64,000 bases of DNA from Paraburkholderia sp. BL9I2N2. Lineage in GTDB: Bacteria > Pseudomonadota > Gammaproteobacteria > Burkholderiales > Burkholderiaceae. Shown here in pieces: positions 45,330-54,288 of this stretch; the stretch's first letter is position 1; the number at the start of each line of letters is the position of its first letter. The translations under genes were made by a program, and so were the position numbers. Under the pieces are notes generated by a model that was not told the origin of the DNA, searched no databases, and saw only the letters and a program-made list of their open reading frames with translations. The stretch covers positions 2,604,001 to 2,668,000 of the forward strand of contig NZ_SMGP01000001.1 in NCBI RefSeq assembly GCF_004339745.1. Direction: 5' to 3'.

Positions 45330-46684
45330 GCCAGGGCCTCCCCTTGTTCCTTTTTGAGTGCGTCGCGCATCTGGTGCACCCAGTACTCGTGCTGACACAC
45401 AAACAGGCCTTCGTCTTCGCTGCGCTCGCCTGAGATGCGCGGCTTCAGGCCCATACTTTTCGCGTTTGCGTCGGGACCTTCGACCCACAACGGCGCTCCG
45501 CGCGAAAGGTCGTTCCACAACGCAGTGGTGCCGGCATAGCCAGCCTGGCAAGCGCGAAACTCTTCGAGGTCATCCGCGGTGCCCATACCCGAGACGTTAA
45601 AGAAGTCTTCGTACTGGCGGATGCGGGTAGCCCGGTCGGCGGCGCTCTCGCCCTTCGGAGCGAAACAGAAGATGCTGACTTCGGTCTTGTCCACGCTGAT
45701 TGGACGTACCACGCGAATCTGCGTGCTGAACTGGTCCATCAGGAACACGTTCGGGTACAGACAAAGATTGCGCGTCTGGTTGACGATGAAGTCCGCCTTC
45801 ACCTCGCCAACGCGTGCCTTGATTTCGTCGCGGTATTGATAGACCGGTCGTACCTCCGGGTTCATCGTCTTGGTCCACAGCAGGATGTGGCCGTGGTCGA
45901 AGCCGTACACGCCGGCCACCGACTTGCTCCAGCTGTTCGCATCCACGGCCTTGGTGCCCTCGACCTTGCGCCGGTCCATCGTCGCAGCGTAGTTCCAGTG
46001 CACGGTGCTGACGTGGTAGCCGTCGCAGCCGTTCTCCATCTGCATCTTCCAGTTACCGTCGTAGATGTACGATGAATTGCCGCGCAACACTTCCAGCCCG
46101 TCCGGGGCCTGGTCGACGATCTGGTCGATGATGACCTTGGTCTCGCCGAGGTAGTCCTCCAGTGCGATCGCGTCCGCGTTGAGGCTGCCGAACAGAAAGC
46201 CGCGATAGCTCTGGAAGCGTGCGACCTTCTTCAGGTCATGCGAGCCGTTGGTATTGAATTGCACCGGGTATTCGGTGGTCTTCACGTCTTTCACTTTCAG
46301 CAGCTTGCCGGTGTTGGCGAAGCTCCAGCCGTGGAAAGGACACGTGAAAGTGCCTTTATTGCCGTGTTTTTTACGGCACAGCATCGCGCCCTTGTGCGCG
46401 CAGGCATTGATGACCGCATGCAGTTCACCGCTTTTGTCGCGAGTGATCACGATAGGCTGGCGGCCAATCCAGGTGGTGTAGTAGTCGTTGTTGTCGGGAA
46501 TCTGGCTTTCATGCGCGAGGTAGACCCAGTTGCTCTCGAAAATGTGCTTCATTTCGAGCTCGAACAGATCCGTGTTCGTGAAGATGTCGCGGCGGCAACG
46601 GAATACACCGTTTTGCTTGTCGTCCTGAACGGCCGTGTGCAGCAGTTCATCAAGTTGCGAGGCTTTGTCGATAGTTGCAGACAT
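45326..46684 (-). CDS. benA: Benzoate 1,2-dioxygenase large (alpha) subunit
   Basis: 452 residues. Rieske 2Fe-2S ligands are in [19 protein letters not shown]...CPFHGW (CxH and CxxH pairs), and the mononuclear iron site in [14 protein letters not shown] with Asp further on. It catalyses dioxygenation of benzoate to the cis-dihydrodiol. GGAGAG before the ATG. It follows catA by 112 bp and starts the benABCD string. Control by the BenM-like LysR is inferred from the operator sites. Confidence 0.96.
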   Translation of the reverse strand: MSATIDKASQLDELLHTAVQDDKQNGVFRCRRDIFTNTDLFELEMKHIFESNWVYLAHESQIPDNNDYYTTWIGRQPIVITRDKSGELHAVINACAHKGAMLCRKKHGNKGTFTCPFHGWSFANTGKLLKVKDVKTTEYPVQFNTNGSHDLKKVARFQSYRGFLFGSLNADAIALEDYLGETKVIIDQIVDQAPDGLEVLRGNSSYIYDGNWKMQMENGCDGYHVSTVHWNYAATMDRRKVEGTKAVDANSWSKSVAGVYGFDHGHILLWTKTMNPEVRPVYQYRDEIKARVGEVKADFIVNQTRNLCLYPNVFLMDQFSTQIRVVRPISVDKTEVSIFCFAPKGESAADRATRIRQYEDFFNVSGMGTADDLEEFRACQAGYAGTTALWNDLSRGAPLWVEGPDANAKSMGLKPRISGERSEDEGLFVCQHEYWVHQMRDALKKEQGEALA

Positions 46685-46796
46685 GAGTGCTCTCCTACGC
46701 GTGCTCCAGGTTATGGGGCACGCGCATCGGTGTCGAAAGATTCTTGCGAAGGATTGAGCGGCAGCAGGGGTACGACGCAGCGGCCGCGTTTAGCGG

Positions 46797-47732
46797 TCAG
46801 GCGGTAGCAGATGCACGCAGGCGATGGACGACCTGGTTATCCTTGCCCTGAATCAGCGGAGTCAACTCGATGTCGAACTCGATTTCCTTATACGCGTCGG
46901 CCTTCATTCCCAGCGCAGTGCCGCCGGTCTTTTCGACCACACGAGGAATCAGATCCTCGCGGGTGGCATAGGCAAAGTCGTCCCAAATCAACGGGTCGCC
47001 CTCGATGTTGATTTGCGTCGTCAGCTTGCGGTACTTGTCGGTGGTGACGAAGAAGTGCACGTGCGCCGGACGGTTGCCATGGCGGGCAAGCACATTCAAC
47101 AACTGTTGGGTCGCACCATGCGGCGGACAGCCATAGCCGACCGGCATGAGCGTACGGAACTCGTACTTGCCATCGACATCGGTGCTGACCGCGCCCCGAA
47201 GATTGAACTCGCTCTGCGCGCCAGTCGGGTCGAAGTGCGAATAGAAGCCTTTCGAATTGGCGTGCCAGCATTCGACCAGCGCCCCTGCAACCGGCTTGCC
47301 ATCTGGACCGGATACCGTGCCGCGGATGACCAACGGGCCGGCATCCTCGTCCGGGTTGATATCGATCTTCGAAACGCCATCGCGCACGGGCACGCCAGCG
47401 ACATAGAGCGGACCTTCGATGGTGCGCGGCGTGCCGCCGGTGATTTCAGCCGCCTTGTCTTCGGCATCCATGCGAATGTCGAGGTATTTCTCCAGACCGA
47501 GACCAGCAGCAAGCAGCGCAGCTTCGCCGTCCTGGCCGAGCTTGTTGAAGTAGTGGACGCCAGCCCAGATTTCATCGGGCGTCATGTCGAGGTCGTCGAT
47601 CGCCTTGAACAGGTCGCCCAAAAGGCGATTGACGATCTGCTTTGCGCGAGCATTGCCGTCCTGGCTACCCACGTTAGCCGCAGCCTTCAGCAGGTCTTGC
47701 ACTTCCTTCGTATCGAACACTTTGACGCTCAT
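46797..47732 (-). CDS. catA: Catechol 1,2-dioxygenase
   Basis: 311 residues of the intradiol dioxygenase family. The non-heme Fe(III) ligands are the Tyr in NSKGFYSHFD, the Tyr in PVGYGCPPHG and the His pair in NRPAHVHFFV. It opens catechol to cis,cis-muconate. Strong AGGAGC before the ATG. First gene of the leftward ben transcript and divergent from the LysR. Location of catA before benA rather than with catBC is a variant arrangement. Confidence 0.96.
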   Translation of the reverse strand: MSVKVFDTKEVQDLLKAAANVGSQDGNARAKQIVNRLLGDLFKAIDDLDMTPDEIWAGVHYFNKLGQDGEAALLAAGLGLEKYLDIRMDAEDKAAEITGGTPRTIEGPLYVAGVPVRDGVSKIDINPDEDAGPLVIRGTVSGPDGKPVAGALVECWHANSKGFYSHFDPTGAQSEFNLRGAVSTDVDGKYEFRTLMPVGYGCPPHGATQQLLNVLARHGNRPAHVHFFVTTDKYRKLTTQINIEGDPLIWDDFAYATREDLIPRVVEKTGGTALGMKADAYKEIEFDIELTPLIQGKDNQVVHRLRASATA

Positions 47733-47793
47733 GTCTGCTCCTGAATCTCTATTTTCTGATGGGGTAAACCCTTGGTTTAGCGCCCGTTCGAAT

Positions 47794-47808
47794 ATGCCTG
47801 AGAGGTAT
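47794..47808. promoter_or_regulatory. LTTR operator (ATGC-N7-GTAT) near catA
   Basis: ATGCCTGAGAGGTAT fits the BenM/CatM site ATAC-N7-GTAT with one mismatch in the left half. It lies 62 bp upstream of the catA start, a likely activation position for the leftward catA-ben transcript. Confidence 0.45.
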
Positions 47809-47887
47809 AATGGGTGCTGAAACAGAGTGTGAATGCAGAATAATGGACGTCAGAAGGCCTCGTCCAACACTGATTTAGTATCGGTCT

Positions 47888-47902
47888 ATATCCACGAGGT
47901 AT
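47888..47902. promoter_or_regulatory. LTTR operator (ATAT-N7-GTAT) at regulator start
   Basis: ATATCCACGAGGTAT matches ATAC-N7-GTAT with one mismatch and sits 4 bp before the regulator ATG, overlapping its ribosome site. This position suggests autoregulation, as is typical of this family. Confidence 0.45.
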
Positions 47903-47906
47903 TGAA

Positions 47907-48830
47907 ATGGAACTGCGGCATCTTCGCTATTTCGTCGCCGTAGCCGAGGAACGCAATTTCACGCGCGCGGCCCAGCGGCTGAACATGGCGCAACCGCCTT
48001 TGAGCCGTCAGATCCAGCAGCTCGAAGAGATTCTTGAGGTGCAGCTATTCCAGCGCGACTCGCGCCCGTTAAAGCTCACCGAGACGGGTAAGTTCTTCTA
48101 CGCTCATGCCGTCCAGTTGCTGGCTCAAACGTCGGAACTCGAATCCATGACGCGGCGCGTGGGCAACATCGAGCGCAGCCTCTCTGTCGGTTTCGTGGGC
48201 TCGACGTTGTACGGCATGCTGCCCAAAATCATCCGGCGCTTCCGCGATGAGAACACGACAGTCGAACTCAGCCTCCACGAGATGTCGACGATGGACCAGA
48301 TTCGCGCGCTGAAGGACGGTCAGATCGATGTCGGGTTCGGTCGCATCCGGCATGAGGACGCGAACATCCGTCGGGTGATTCTTCGCGAGGAGAAGATGAT
48401 CGTTGCATTCCCGGAGGGCCATCCGCTCTCGATGGCCAAGCCCGTCCTCGCTCTCAGCGATCTGGTCAACGAGACCCTGATTATTTTTCCTAAGTCGCCA
48501 CGCCCCAGTTATGCAGACCAAGTGCTGTCGGCATTCGAAGACCGCGGTCTCAAGCCTCGCCGGATATATGAAGTACGGGAGTTGCAGATCGCGCTGGGCC
48601 TCGTAGCAGCGGGAGAAGGGATTTCTGTCGTTCCGAGTAGTGTGTACGGCCTGAAGCGAGACGATGTGAGTTACAAGGAACTGGACGACCCTACTCTGGT
48701 TTCGCCAATCATCATGAGCATGCGTGCGCTCGACGAGTCGCGCGACATTCGGGAAATGCTCGAACTCATCTATCGGCTGTACGAGGAGGAAAAAATACCC
48801 CATGCACCTCCCAACGATTTTGGGCGGTGA
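47907..48830 (+). CDS. LysR-family regulator of benzoate/catechol genes (BenM/CatM-like)
   Basis: 307 residues. LysR HTH in AAQRLNMAQPPLSRQIQQLE. The effector domain retains, at the same numbering as Acinetobacter BenM, Ser99 and Thr128 (contacts to muconate) and Arg160, with Tyr292 at the place of BenM Tyr293 (second, benzoate pocket). This points to a BenM-type dual-effector regulator. It is divergent from catA-benABCD and directly upstream of catB, and ATAC-N7-GTAT-like sites flank it. The name benM or catR is not assigned because function is inferred. Confidence 0.9.
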   Translation: MELRHLRYFVAVAEERNFTRAAQRLNMAQPPLSRQIQQLEEILEVQLFQRDSRPLKLTETGKFFYAHAVQLLAQTSELESMTRRVGNIERSLSVGFVGSTLYGMLPKIIRRFRDENTTVELSLHEMSTMDQIRALKDGQIDVGFGRIRHEDANIRRVILREEKMIVAFPEGHPLSMAKPVLALSDLVNETLIIFPKSPRPSYADQVLSAFEDRGLKPRRIYEVRELQIALGLVAAGEGISVVPSSVYGLKRDDVSYKELDDPTLVSPIIMSMRALDESRDIREMLELIYRLYEEEKIPHAPPNDFGR

Positions 48831-48838
48831 CATTCGCT

Positions 48839-48853
48839 ATACCCATGGGGTAT
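48839..48853. promoter_or_regulatory. LTTR operator (ATAC-N7-GTAT) before catB
   Basis: ATACCCATGGGGTAT is an exact match to ATAC-N7-GTAT, the BenM/CatM consensus. It begins 8 bp after the regulator stop and ends 73 bp before the catB ATG at 48927, so catBC likely has its own inducible promoter rather than only read-through from the regulator. Confidence 0.6.
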
Positions 48854-48926
48854 GGGGCTAGACGTCGACGGTGTTGGACAGGGGCTTATTGGGCACGCAA
48901 TACTTCAGCAACCCCTTAACTCCAAC

Positions 48927-50063
48927 ATGCCAGGTATGAACGCCCAAATCACCTCCGTCGAAGCGATTCTGGTTGACCTCCCAACCATTCGCGCGCATCA
49001 GCTAGCCATGGCGACGATGCAGCAGCAAACCTTAGTGATCGTCCGTCTGCGCTCGAGCGATGGCATCGAAGGCATTGGCGAAGCGACTACGATTGGCGGT
49101 CTGTCGTACGGCGACGAAAGCCCCGAAGGCATCAAGCTGACCATCGATACTTATCTTGCACCTGCGATCGTTGGGCAGGACGCAACCAACATCAACGACG
49201 CAATGCTCAAGCTGAGCAAGGTTGCTCGCGGGAACCGGTTTGCCAAGTGCGCAATCGAGACGGCTTTGCTGGACGCTCAGGGCAAGCGCCTGGGCGTTCC
49301 GGTTTCGACGCTTCTTGGCGGCGCTGTGCGCAAGACGCTTCCGGTCCTGTGGACGCTCGCAAGTGGCGACACCCAACGCGACATCGATGAAGCAGAAACG
49401 CTGCTCGCCGAACGTCGCCACAATACTTTCAAGCTGAAGATTGGCCGGCGTAGCGTTCGCGATGACGTAGCGCACGTATCGAAAATCAAAGCCGCACTCG
49501 GCGAGCGCGCCAAAGTCACCGTCGACGTGAATCAGGCCTGGAACGAGGCTGACGCCGCATTGGGAATCGAAGCGCTTGAAGCTGCTGGCATTGACCTCGT
49601 CGAGCAACCCACTCCGCGAGAGCAGCGCGGAGCACTCGCCAGGCTTGCATCGCGTTTCATCGTACCCATCATGGCCGACGAAGCAGTGACAGGCCCGGAA
49701 GATGCCCTCGAACTTGTGCGCGGCGCATGCGCGGACGTCTTTGCGCTGAAGATCGCGAAGTCCGGCGGAATCTACGGAATGATGCGTACGGCCGCCATTG
49801 CGGATGCAGCCGGCGTGTCCCTCTATGGCGGCACGATGCTTGAAGGCAGCATCGGGTCGATTGCATCGGCACACGGATTCGCCGCGCTCCCGCAACTTGC
49901 CTGGGGTACGGAGTTGTTCGGACCACTTCTGTTGAAAGACGACATCGTCACTGCTCGCCCCCAATATCAGGACTTCGACCTTCACCTGCCGGAAGGGCCG
50001 GGCCTGGGCCTGCATATCGATGAGGACAAGCTCGCTTTCTATCGTCGCGACAAAAATAGCTGA
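48927..50063 (+). CDS. catB: Muconate cycloisomerase
   Basis: 378 residues of the enolase superfamily. Catalytic lysines are in TFKLKIG (KxK), metal ligands in VDVNQAW (Asp), VEQP (Glu) and IMADEAV (Asp), and the C-terminal lysine in ALKIAKSGG. It converts cis,cis-muconate to muconolactone. The start may instead be ATG 48936 (375 residues); neither has a strong ribosome site, and an upstream ATG at 48852 lies in the operator and is unlikely. Confidence 0.95.
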   Translation: MPGMNAQITSVEAILVDLPTIRAHQLAMATMQQQTLVIVRLRSSDGIEGIGEATTIGGLSYGDESPEGIKLTIDTYLAPAIVGQDATNINDAMLKLSKVARGNRFAKCAIETALLDAQGKRLGVPVSTLLGGAVRKTLPVLWTLASGDTQRDIDEAETLLAERRHNTFKLKIGRRSVRDDVAHVSKIKAALGERAKVTVDVNQAWNEADAALGIEALEAAGIDLVEQPTPREQRGALARLASRFIVPIMADEAVTGPEDALELVRGACADVFALKIAKSGGIYGMMRTAAIADAAGVSLYGGTMLEGSIGSIASAHGFAALPQLAWGTELFGPLLLKDDIVTARPQYQDFDLHLPEGPGLGLHIDEDKLAFYRRDKNS

Positions 50064-50157
50064 GCGCACAGTCAATCCGGCACCGGGCATATCGACCCAC
50101 TCCAACTATTGTGCTGGCGAACCTGAGAGACCCCTAACTTTTTCGAATGAGAAACAC

Positions 50158-50436
50158 ATGCTATATCTCGTAAGAATGGATGTACACCTGCCACACGACA
50201 TGCCGGCACCTCAGGCTGACGAAATCAAGGCACGAGAAAAGGCGTACTCACAAGAGCTTCAGCGCCAAGGCAAGTGGCAACAACTACATCGCGTTGTCGG
50301 CGAGTATGCGAACTACAGTGTCTTCGACGTCGACTCGCACGACGAACTGCACACCATCCTCTCAGGTCTGCCGCTGTTTCCGTATATGACGATGAAGGTG
50401 GAAGCGCTCGCGCGCCACCCGTCGTCCATCCGCTGA
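50158..50436 (+). CDS. catC: Muconolactone isomerase
   Basis: 92 residues starting MLYLVRMDVHLPHDM, the typical small CatC (muconolactone Delta-isomerase) that makes 3-oxoadipate enol-lactone; the usual ELQRQGKW and LPLFPYM motifs are present. It lies 94 bp after catB. The next enzyme (PcaD) is not in this window. Confidence 0.96.
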   Translation: MLYLVRMDVHLPHDMPAPQADEIKAREKAYSQELQRQGKWQQLHRVVGEYANYSVFDVDSHDELHTILSGLPLFPYMTMKVEALARHPSSIR

Positions 50437-50441
50437 AGCCT

Positions 50442-50483
50442 GAGACAGGCGTTCGCGTGTGAGCCCTAGCGGGCGCCTGCCTC
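50442..50483. terminator. Hairpin between convergent catC and LysR genes
   Basis: GAGACAGGCG pairs with CGCCTGCCTC across 22 bases (one mismatch) and covers the stop of the LysR gene. Possible bidirectional terminator; no T-run is present. Confidence 0.3.
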
Positions 50484-51380
50484 TGAAATCAGCCATTCTT
50501 TGAAAGCGACTACTGGCGCAGAGTTCTCGCCTTCTTTTTTGTGGACGAGGTAGTACGCTAGTTCGCAGCTTTGTGATACCTGGAATGGACGCACAAGCCG
50601 CCCCTCTTCGAGGTCATGTTCGACCAGCGTGGTCCTGCCGAGCGCAATACCGTTCCCTGAAATGGCTGTTTGGAGTGCTGCCGCGGAGTCGTCAATCTGG
50701 ATGCCGCGATTGCAATCGACTTCGTTGCGACAGCCGGCTTTTTGCAACCAGGAGCGCCATGTCGGGAAGACACCGGATGTTTGCATCGACACATCATGAA
50801 TGAGCAGATGATGCTCCAGGTCGGCAGGCGTCCTGAGCGGATGTTTGCCCATTAGAAGCGCGGGACTGCATACCGGGAAGAACTCGTCTCGCATGAGAAA
50901 GGTCGATACCAGGCCTGGCCATACGCCCGAGCCATAGCGAATGCCGACATCGATTCTGTCAGCGGTGAAGTCGAGAAGCCGGTTGCTGGTGTCTATGCGA
51001 AGGTCGTAATACGGATGCCTCTGTTGAAACCGCTCGACGCGTCTCAACAACCACTTGTCAGCGAATGCGCCGGGTATCGTCACGGTGAAAGCGATGCGCG
51101 ATTTGCTCGCTTTCAATTGCTCAACGGCTTCGGACAACAGGTCAAATCCCGCCTGCAATGCTGGCAGGACTGACCGTGCAGCGTCGGTCAGGGTCAGCCG
51201 GGTTGGCCCCGACGTCGCGCGATGAAACAGCTCGACGTCGAGGGTATCTTCGAGCCCGCGTATCAGATGGCCAACGGCCGCAGGCGTAACGTTGAGCTCC
51301 TCGGCGGCCGACGGATAGCTCAGATGACGCGATACCGCTTCAAAGGCACGGAGTGCATTCAGGTTGTTCGGTGCACGCAT
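50466..51380 (-). CDS. LysR-family regulator, GcvA-like
   Basis: 304 residues from ATG 51380 (MRAPNNLNALRAFEAVSRHLSY), GcvA-type HTH (AAEELNVTPAAVGHLI), complete effector domain. Ends FKEWLISEAGAR. It faces catC tail-to-tail and follows the SDR gene 238 bp downstream on the same strand, so it may regulate the SDR. Effector unknown. Confidence 0.87.
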   Translation of the reverse strand: MRAPNNLNALRAFEAVSRHLSYPSAAEELNVTPAAVGHLIRGLEDTLDVELFHRATSGPTRLTLTDAARSVLPALQAGFDLLSEAVEQLKASKSRIAFTVTIPGAFADKWLLRRVERFQQRHPYYDLRIDTSNRLLDFTADRIDVGIRYGSGVWPGLVSTFLMRDEFFPVCSPALLMGKHPLRTPADLEHHLLIHDVSMQTSGVFPTWRSWLQKAGCRNEVDCNRGIQIDDSAAALQTAISGNGIALGRTTLVEHDLEEGRLVRPFQVSQSCELAYYLVHKKEGENSAPVVAFKEWLISEAGAR

Positions 51381-51618
51381 GTTGCTTGATGGGCCCAAGT
51401 CTGGTTGGCCCATCTTCCCAGCGCTGCAATTTATCGTCAACACTGCGGCGGCTTGGACTAAAGCCGCGCGATATCACCGCTCGAACGTGGGCGTATCAAC
51501 ATGCGCTCCTGAACGCAAACAGTCCAAGCTTCGTCGTTTCTGGAAGTGTGCGTTAGCGCCAGTTCGTAACCACCGTTTTCAGCTTCGAGGGCTCGCACAG
51601 CCTGGCGCTTTGATGACA

Positions 51619-52365
51619 TCAGAATTGCGTTAAGCCTCCATCGACCACGATTTCTGCGCCCGTCGTGAAGGACGAATCGTCGCTCGCGAGGAACAATGCC
51701 GTCCTGGCGATTTCGACGGCTTCGCCGAATCGTTGCAGCGGTACCCGAGCCTGAATAGCTGTCGCCGTTTCCGTCAATTGCGCGTCCGTCAGCCCGAGTT
51801 TGGTGTGGAACGCAGTCGCAATCGGGCCCGGGCTAACAGCGTTCACCCGAATGCCGCGCGGCGCGAGTTCAGCGCCGATGGAACGCACGAGGGAGCGAAT
51901 CGCTGCCTTTGTCGCTGACAGAATCGACAGCCCCGGTGTGCCGACAGCATTGAGGAACGACGTTGTCACCACGATGCTGCCTCCTTTCGGAATGAGAGGC
52001 GCGGCCTTCTGAATCGTGAAAAAGAGCCCACTGACATTCAGGGAAAACTGCTCGTCAATCTGTGCCGGCGTGACGGATTCCAGCGGCGCGGCTGTTCCAG
52101 CACCGGCGTTCGCGAAGACGACATCGATGCGACCGTATCTGGCACGCACCTCTTCGACCGCACGCTCGATTTCAGCGGGCTTGCGCAGGTCGACCGAGAG
52201 CACGAGCGCATTGTCGCCCAAAGCCTTTCCTGCAGCCTCAAGGCGTCCCGGGTTGGTGCCCGTGACAATGACTTTCGCGCCTTCAGCCTGGAAAAGCTTC
52301 GCGGTTTCCAGGCCAATGCCCGAGGTGCCACCGGTGATAAAAGCAACCTTGTTTTGCAGCTTCAT
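51619..52365 (-). CDS. SDR-family protein lacking the catalytic tyrosine
   Basis: 248 residues with the classical SDR fold: TGGTSGIG at 11-18, NAGAG, Asn110, Ser136 (TTS) and Lys153 in LSATK. At the place of the catalytic Tyr the codon is CTG (51919-51921, Leu149), while the alignment around it (GxSxxSATKAAIRS) is otherwise normal. Without Tyr149 normal hydride transfer chemistry is doubtful; the protein may bind cofactor without the usual catalysis or use another residue. The rest is intact, with the usual VDGGLTQF end, so it is not a pseudogene by sequence. A GcvA-like LysR is downstream on the same strand. Confidence 0.85.
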   Translation of the reverse strand: MKLQNKVAFITGGTSGIGLETAKLFQAEGAKVIVTGTNPGRLEAAGKALGDNALVLSVDLRKPAEIERAVEEVRARYGRIDVVFANAGAGTAAPLESVTPAQIDEQFSLNVSGLFFTIQKAAPLIPKGGSIVVTTSFLNAVGTPGLSILSATKAAIRSLVRSIGAELAPRGIRVNAVSPGPIATAFHTKLGLTDAQLTETATAIQARVPLQRFGEAVEIARTALFLASDDSSFTTGAEIVVDGGLTQF

Positions 52366-53087
52366 GTCGTTCTCCTTCGAGGGTTAGGTGACGAGAACCG
52401 TTGTGCGTCCTCGATGGATGCAATATGGCTTTTGGAACGACGTCGGACAAATGAGAAGAACTCGTGCAGTGGAGTAGAAAAACTAGCGTGGGGCCAGGAA
52501 AATCGTTGCCAGGCCTGGATTGCGACAGCTTGATGCACAGTTGACCGTGCTCGTGGCGGCGTCTGTGGAGAGCCAGGACTGAGGGAAAGTCGCGGGCGGA
52601 AATCCCGGCATTTCCGTATGGAGCAAACTTTGTTGTGCTTGATTAGCCGAAAAAAAAAGGCGTCACGTTGCCGTGACGCCTTAAAAAGTTCTAGCCATTC
52701 CGAGGGCCGTGCTAGAACCTGAGAGACGGTATTCGAAAGTTTGGCCTGCGATGCGGCGCCTGTACGGTGCGCGACATGGACTGTTACGGTGGACTATGAG
52801 AAGACACTCGACACAGACATTGTGCGGGCCACGGCAGGTTCGAAAACTTCAAAATGCAGAACCTGAAACCGTCTTTCGAAATGAGATTCCATTTTTTATG
52901 GTTATGCTGACTAAGTCAAGCAAAATCTAAAGAGGCTCCATTCGTTGCGGCAAAATATTCCGATACAATGAATGTTCTGATGAAAAATGACTTTGATGCC
53001 CCATTTTGGGGCCGCCGCTGGCGCTTTGAGAGACGGTACCAGCAAGGCTGCGAAGAAAAATATTGAAATAAAGTTCCAGAAAAACAC
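52366..53087. other. 722 bp gap with an orphan terminator
   Basis: The largest gap without a protein-coding gene. Apart from the terminator (52651-52680) I found no convincing gene; short frames have no ribosome site. The part from 52690 to 53087 lies between the terminator and the IclR start and is where a leftward transcript could originate. It also holds the IclR promoter. Confidence 0.4.
52651..52680 (-). terminator. Rho-independent terminator on the minus strand
   Basis: Stem GGCGTCACG-TTGC-CGTGACGCC (52659-52680) is preceded on the plus strand by a run of A (52650-52658), which reads as a U-run after the hairpin on the minus strand. On the plus strand the hairpin is followed by TTAAAAAG, without a T-run. 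It therefore ends leftward transcription, although no leftward gene lies to its right for several kb. Confidence 0.75.
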
Positions 53088-53924
53088 ATGAACCGACCCA
53101 CGCCCTCCCGAACCGCCGCAGACCCGGCCAAAGACAAAGACGGCTCCGGCGACGAAGTGACCGCCCTCGCGCGCGGCCTGACCGTGCTGCGCTCCATCGC
53201 CGCCGCCGACGCGCCGCTCAGCAACCGCGAACTGACCGAGCTCACCGGCATTCCCAAGCCCACCGTGTCGCGGATCACCGCCACGCTGGTCAGCGCGGGT
53301 TTCCTGTTCCGCCTGCCCGACAGCGAGCGTTTCGTGCTGACCTCGTCGGTGTTGGAACTGAGCAACGGCTTTCTGCGCAACTTCGACATCCGCGCTCGCG
53401 CGCGGCCGTTCCTGATCGAACTCGCCGAACGCACGGCGCTGTCTGTGCATCTGGCCGTGCGCGACCGGCTCGATATGGTGGTGATCGACGCGATCCGGCC
53501 GCGTTCGGCGGTGCTGGTGTCGCGCCTCGAGATCGGCTCGCGCATGAATCTGAGCCGCACCGCCATCGGCCGCGCCTATCTGGCCGCGCTCGAAGCGCCG
53601 GAGCGGGAAAAATTGCTGATCGGCTTGCAAGCGGCTGAAGGCGACGACTGGGGCCACGTCAGCAGCCGGCTCGAGAGCGCGTTACAGGAAACCATCGAGC
53701 GCGGCTTCGCGATTGCCACGGGCGAATGGTACGACGGACTCAACGCGATCGCGCTGGGTTTCACAGGACCGTCGGGCGAACGCTATGCGGTCAATTGCGG
53801 CGGCTCCGCCGACCAGTGCCCGCGCGACTGGCTGATCTCGCGCGCGGCGCCGGCGCTGCTCGAGTGCGTCGCCAAAATCGTGCTGGAAATCGGCGGCACC
53901 CCGGGGCGCCGCCTGGATACCTGA
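53088..53924 (+). CDS. IclR-family transcriptional regulator
   Basis: 278 residues: an N-terminal tail, the IclR winged helix (VLRSIAAADAPLSNRELTELTGIPKPTVSRITATL in about 32-66), then the GAF-like effector domain with LSVHLAVRDRLDMVVIDAIRP and FAIATGEWYDGLNAIALGF. Such proteins bind small organic acids. It is upstream of mdtABC with 364 bp between them; a role in pump control is not shown. The 53925-54288 gap holds no recognised gene. Confidence 0.9.
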   Translation: MNRPTPSRTAADPAKDKDGSGDEVTALARGLTVLRSIAAADAPLSNRELTELTGIPKPTVSRITATLVSAGFLFRLPDSERFVLTSSVLELSNGFLRNFDIRARARPFLIELAERTALSVHLAVRDRLDMVVIDAIRPRSAVLVSRLEIGSRMNLSRTAIGRAYLAALEAPEREKLLIGLQAAEGDDWGHVSSRLESALQETIERGFAIATGEWYDGLNAIALGFTGPSGERYAVNCGGSADQCPRDWLISRAAPALLECVAKIVLEIGGTPGRRLDT

Positions 53925-54288
53925 ACCGGCGGCGGTTTCGCCGGTCGGCGGCCAAGGTTATTGCAAGGCATCCTGTAACCTTCGTAATCAAAAGAAAAAT
54001 ACGCGGGTGGACTGTTACAGAGCCCGCGACGTAGGATCATGCCTTCCTGTCGCGGGACGCACGCCCGGCCTGCCGTTTTCCCCTTTGATAACGTTCCGGC
54101 CGCCTGTTTCGATGCCGCATTGCGTTAACATCTCTGTCCCGCGCCTCGGGTAGCATCGCGCTGAACGAGCGCGGGGCACCCGTTGTCGAAACCGCCTGTC
54201 ATGCCATTCGCGTGCCGGTCCGCCGAACTGTCGAAACGGCACGAACGCGCGAGCGGCTCACATCCAAGCCAGTCACCTGACCGAACCG
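53925..54288. other. Gap before mdtA, no gene recognised
   Basis: 364 bp with one short in-gap frame lacking a ribosome site. The mdtA ATG at 54289 lacks a good Shine-Dalgarno, so its start is less certain than others. Nothing else recognised. Confidence 0.4.
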
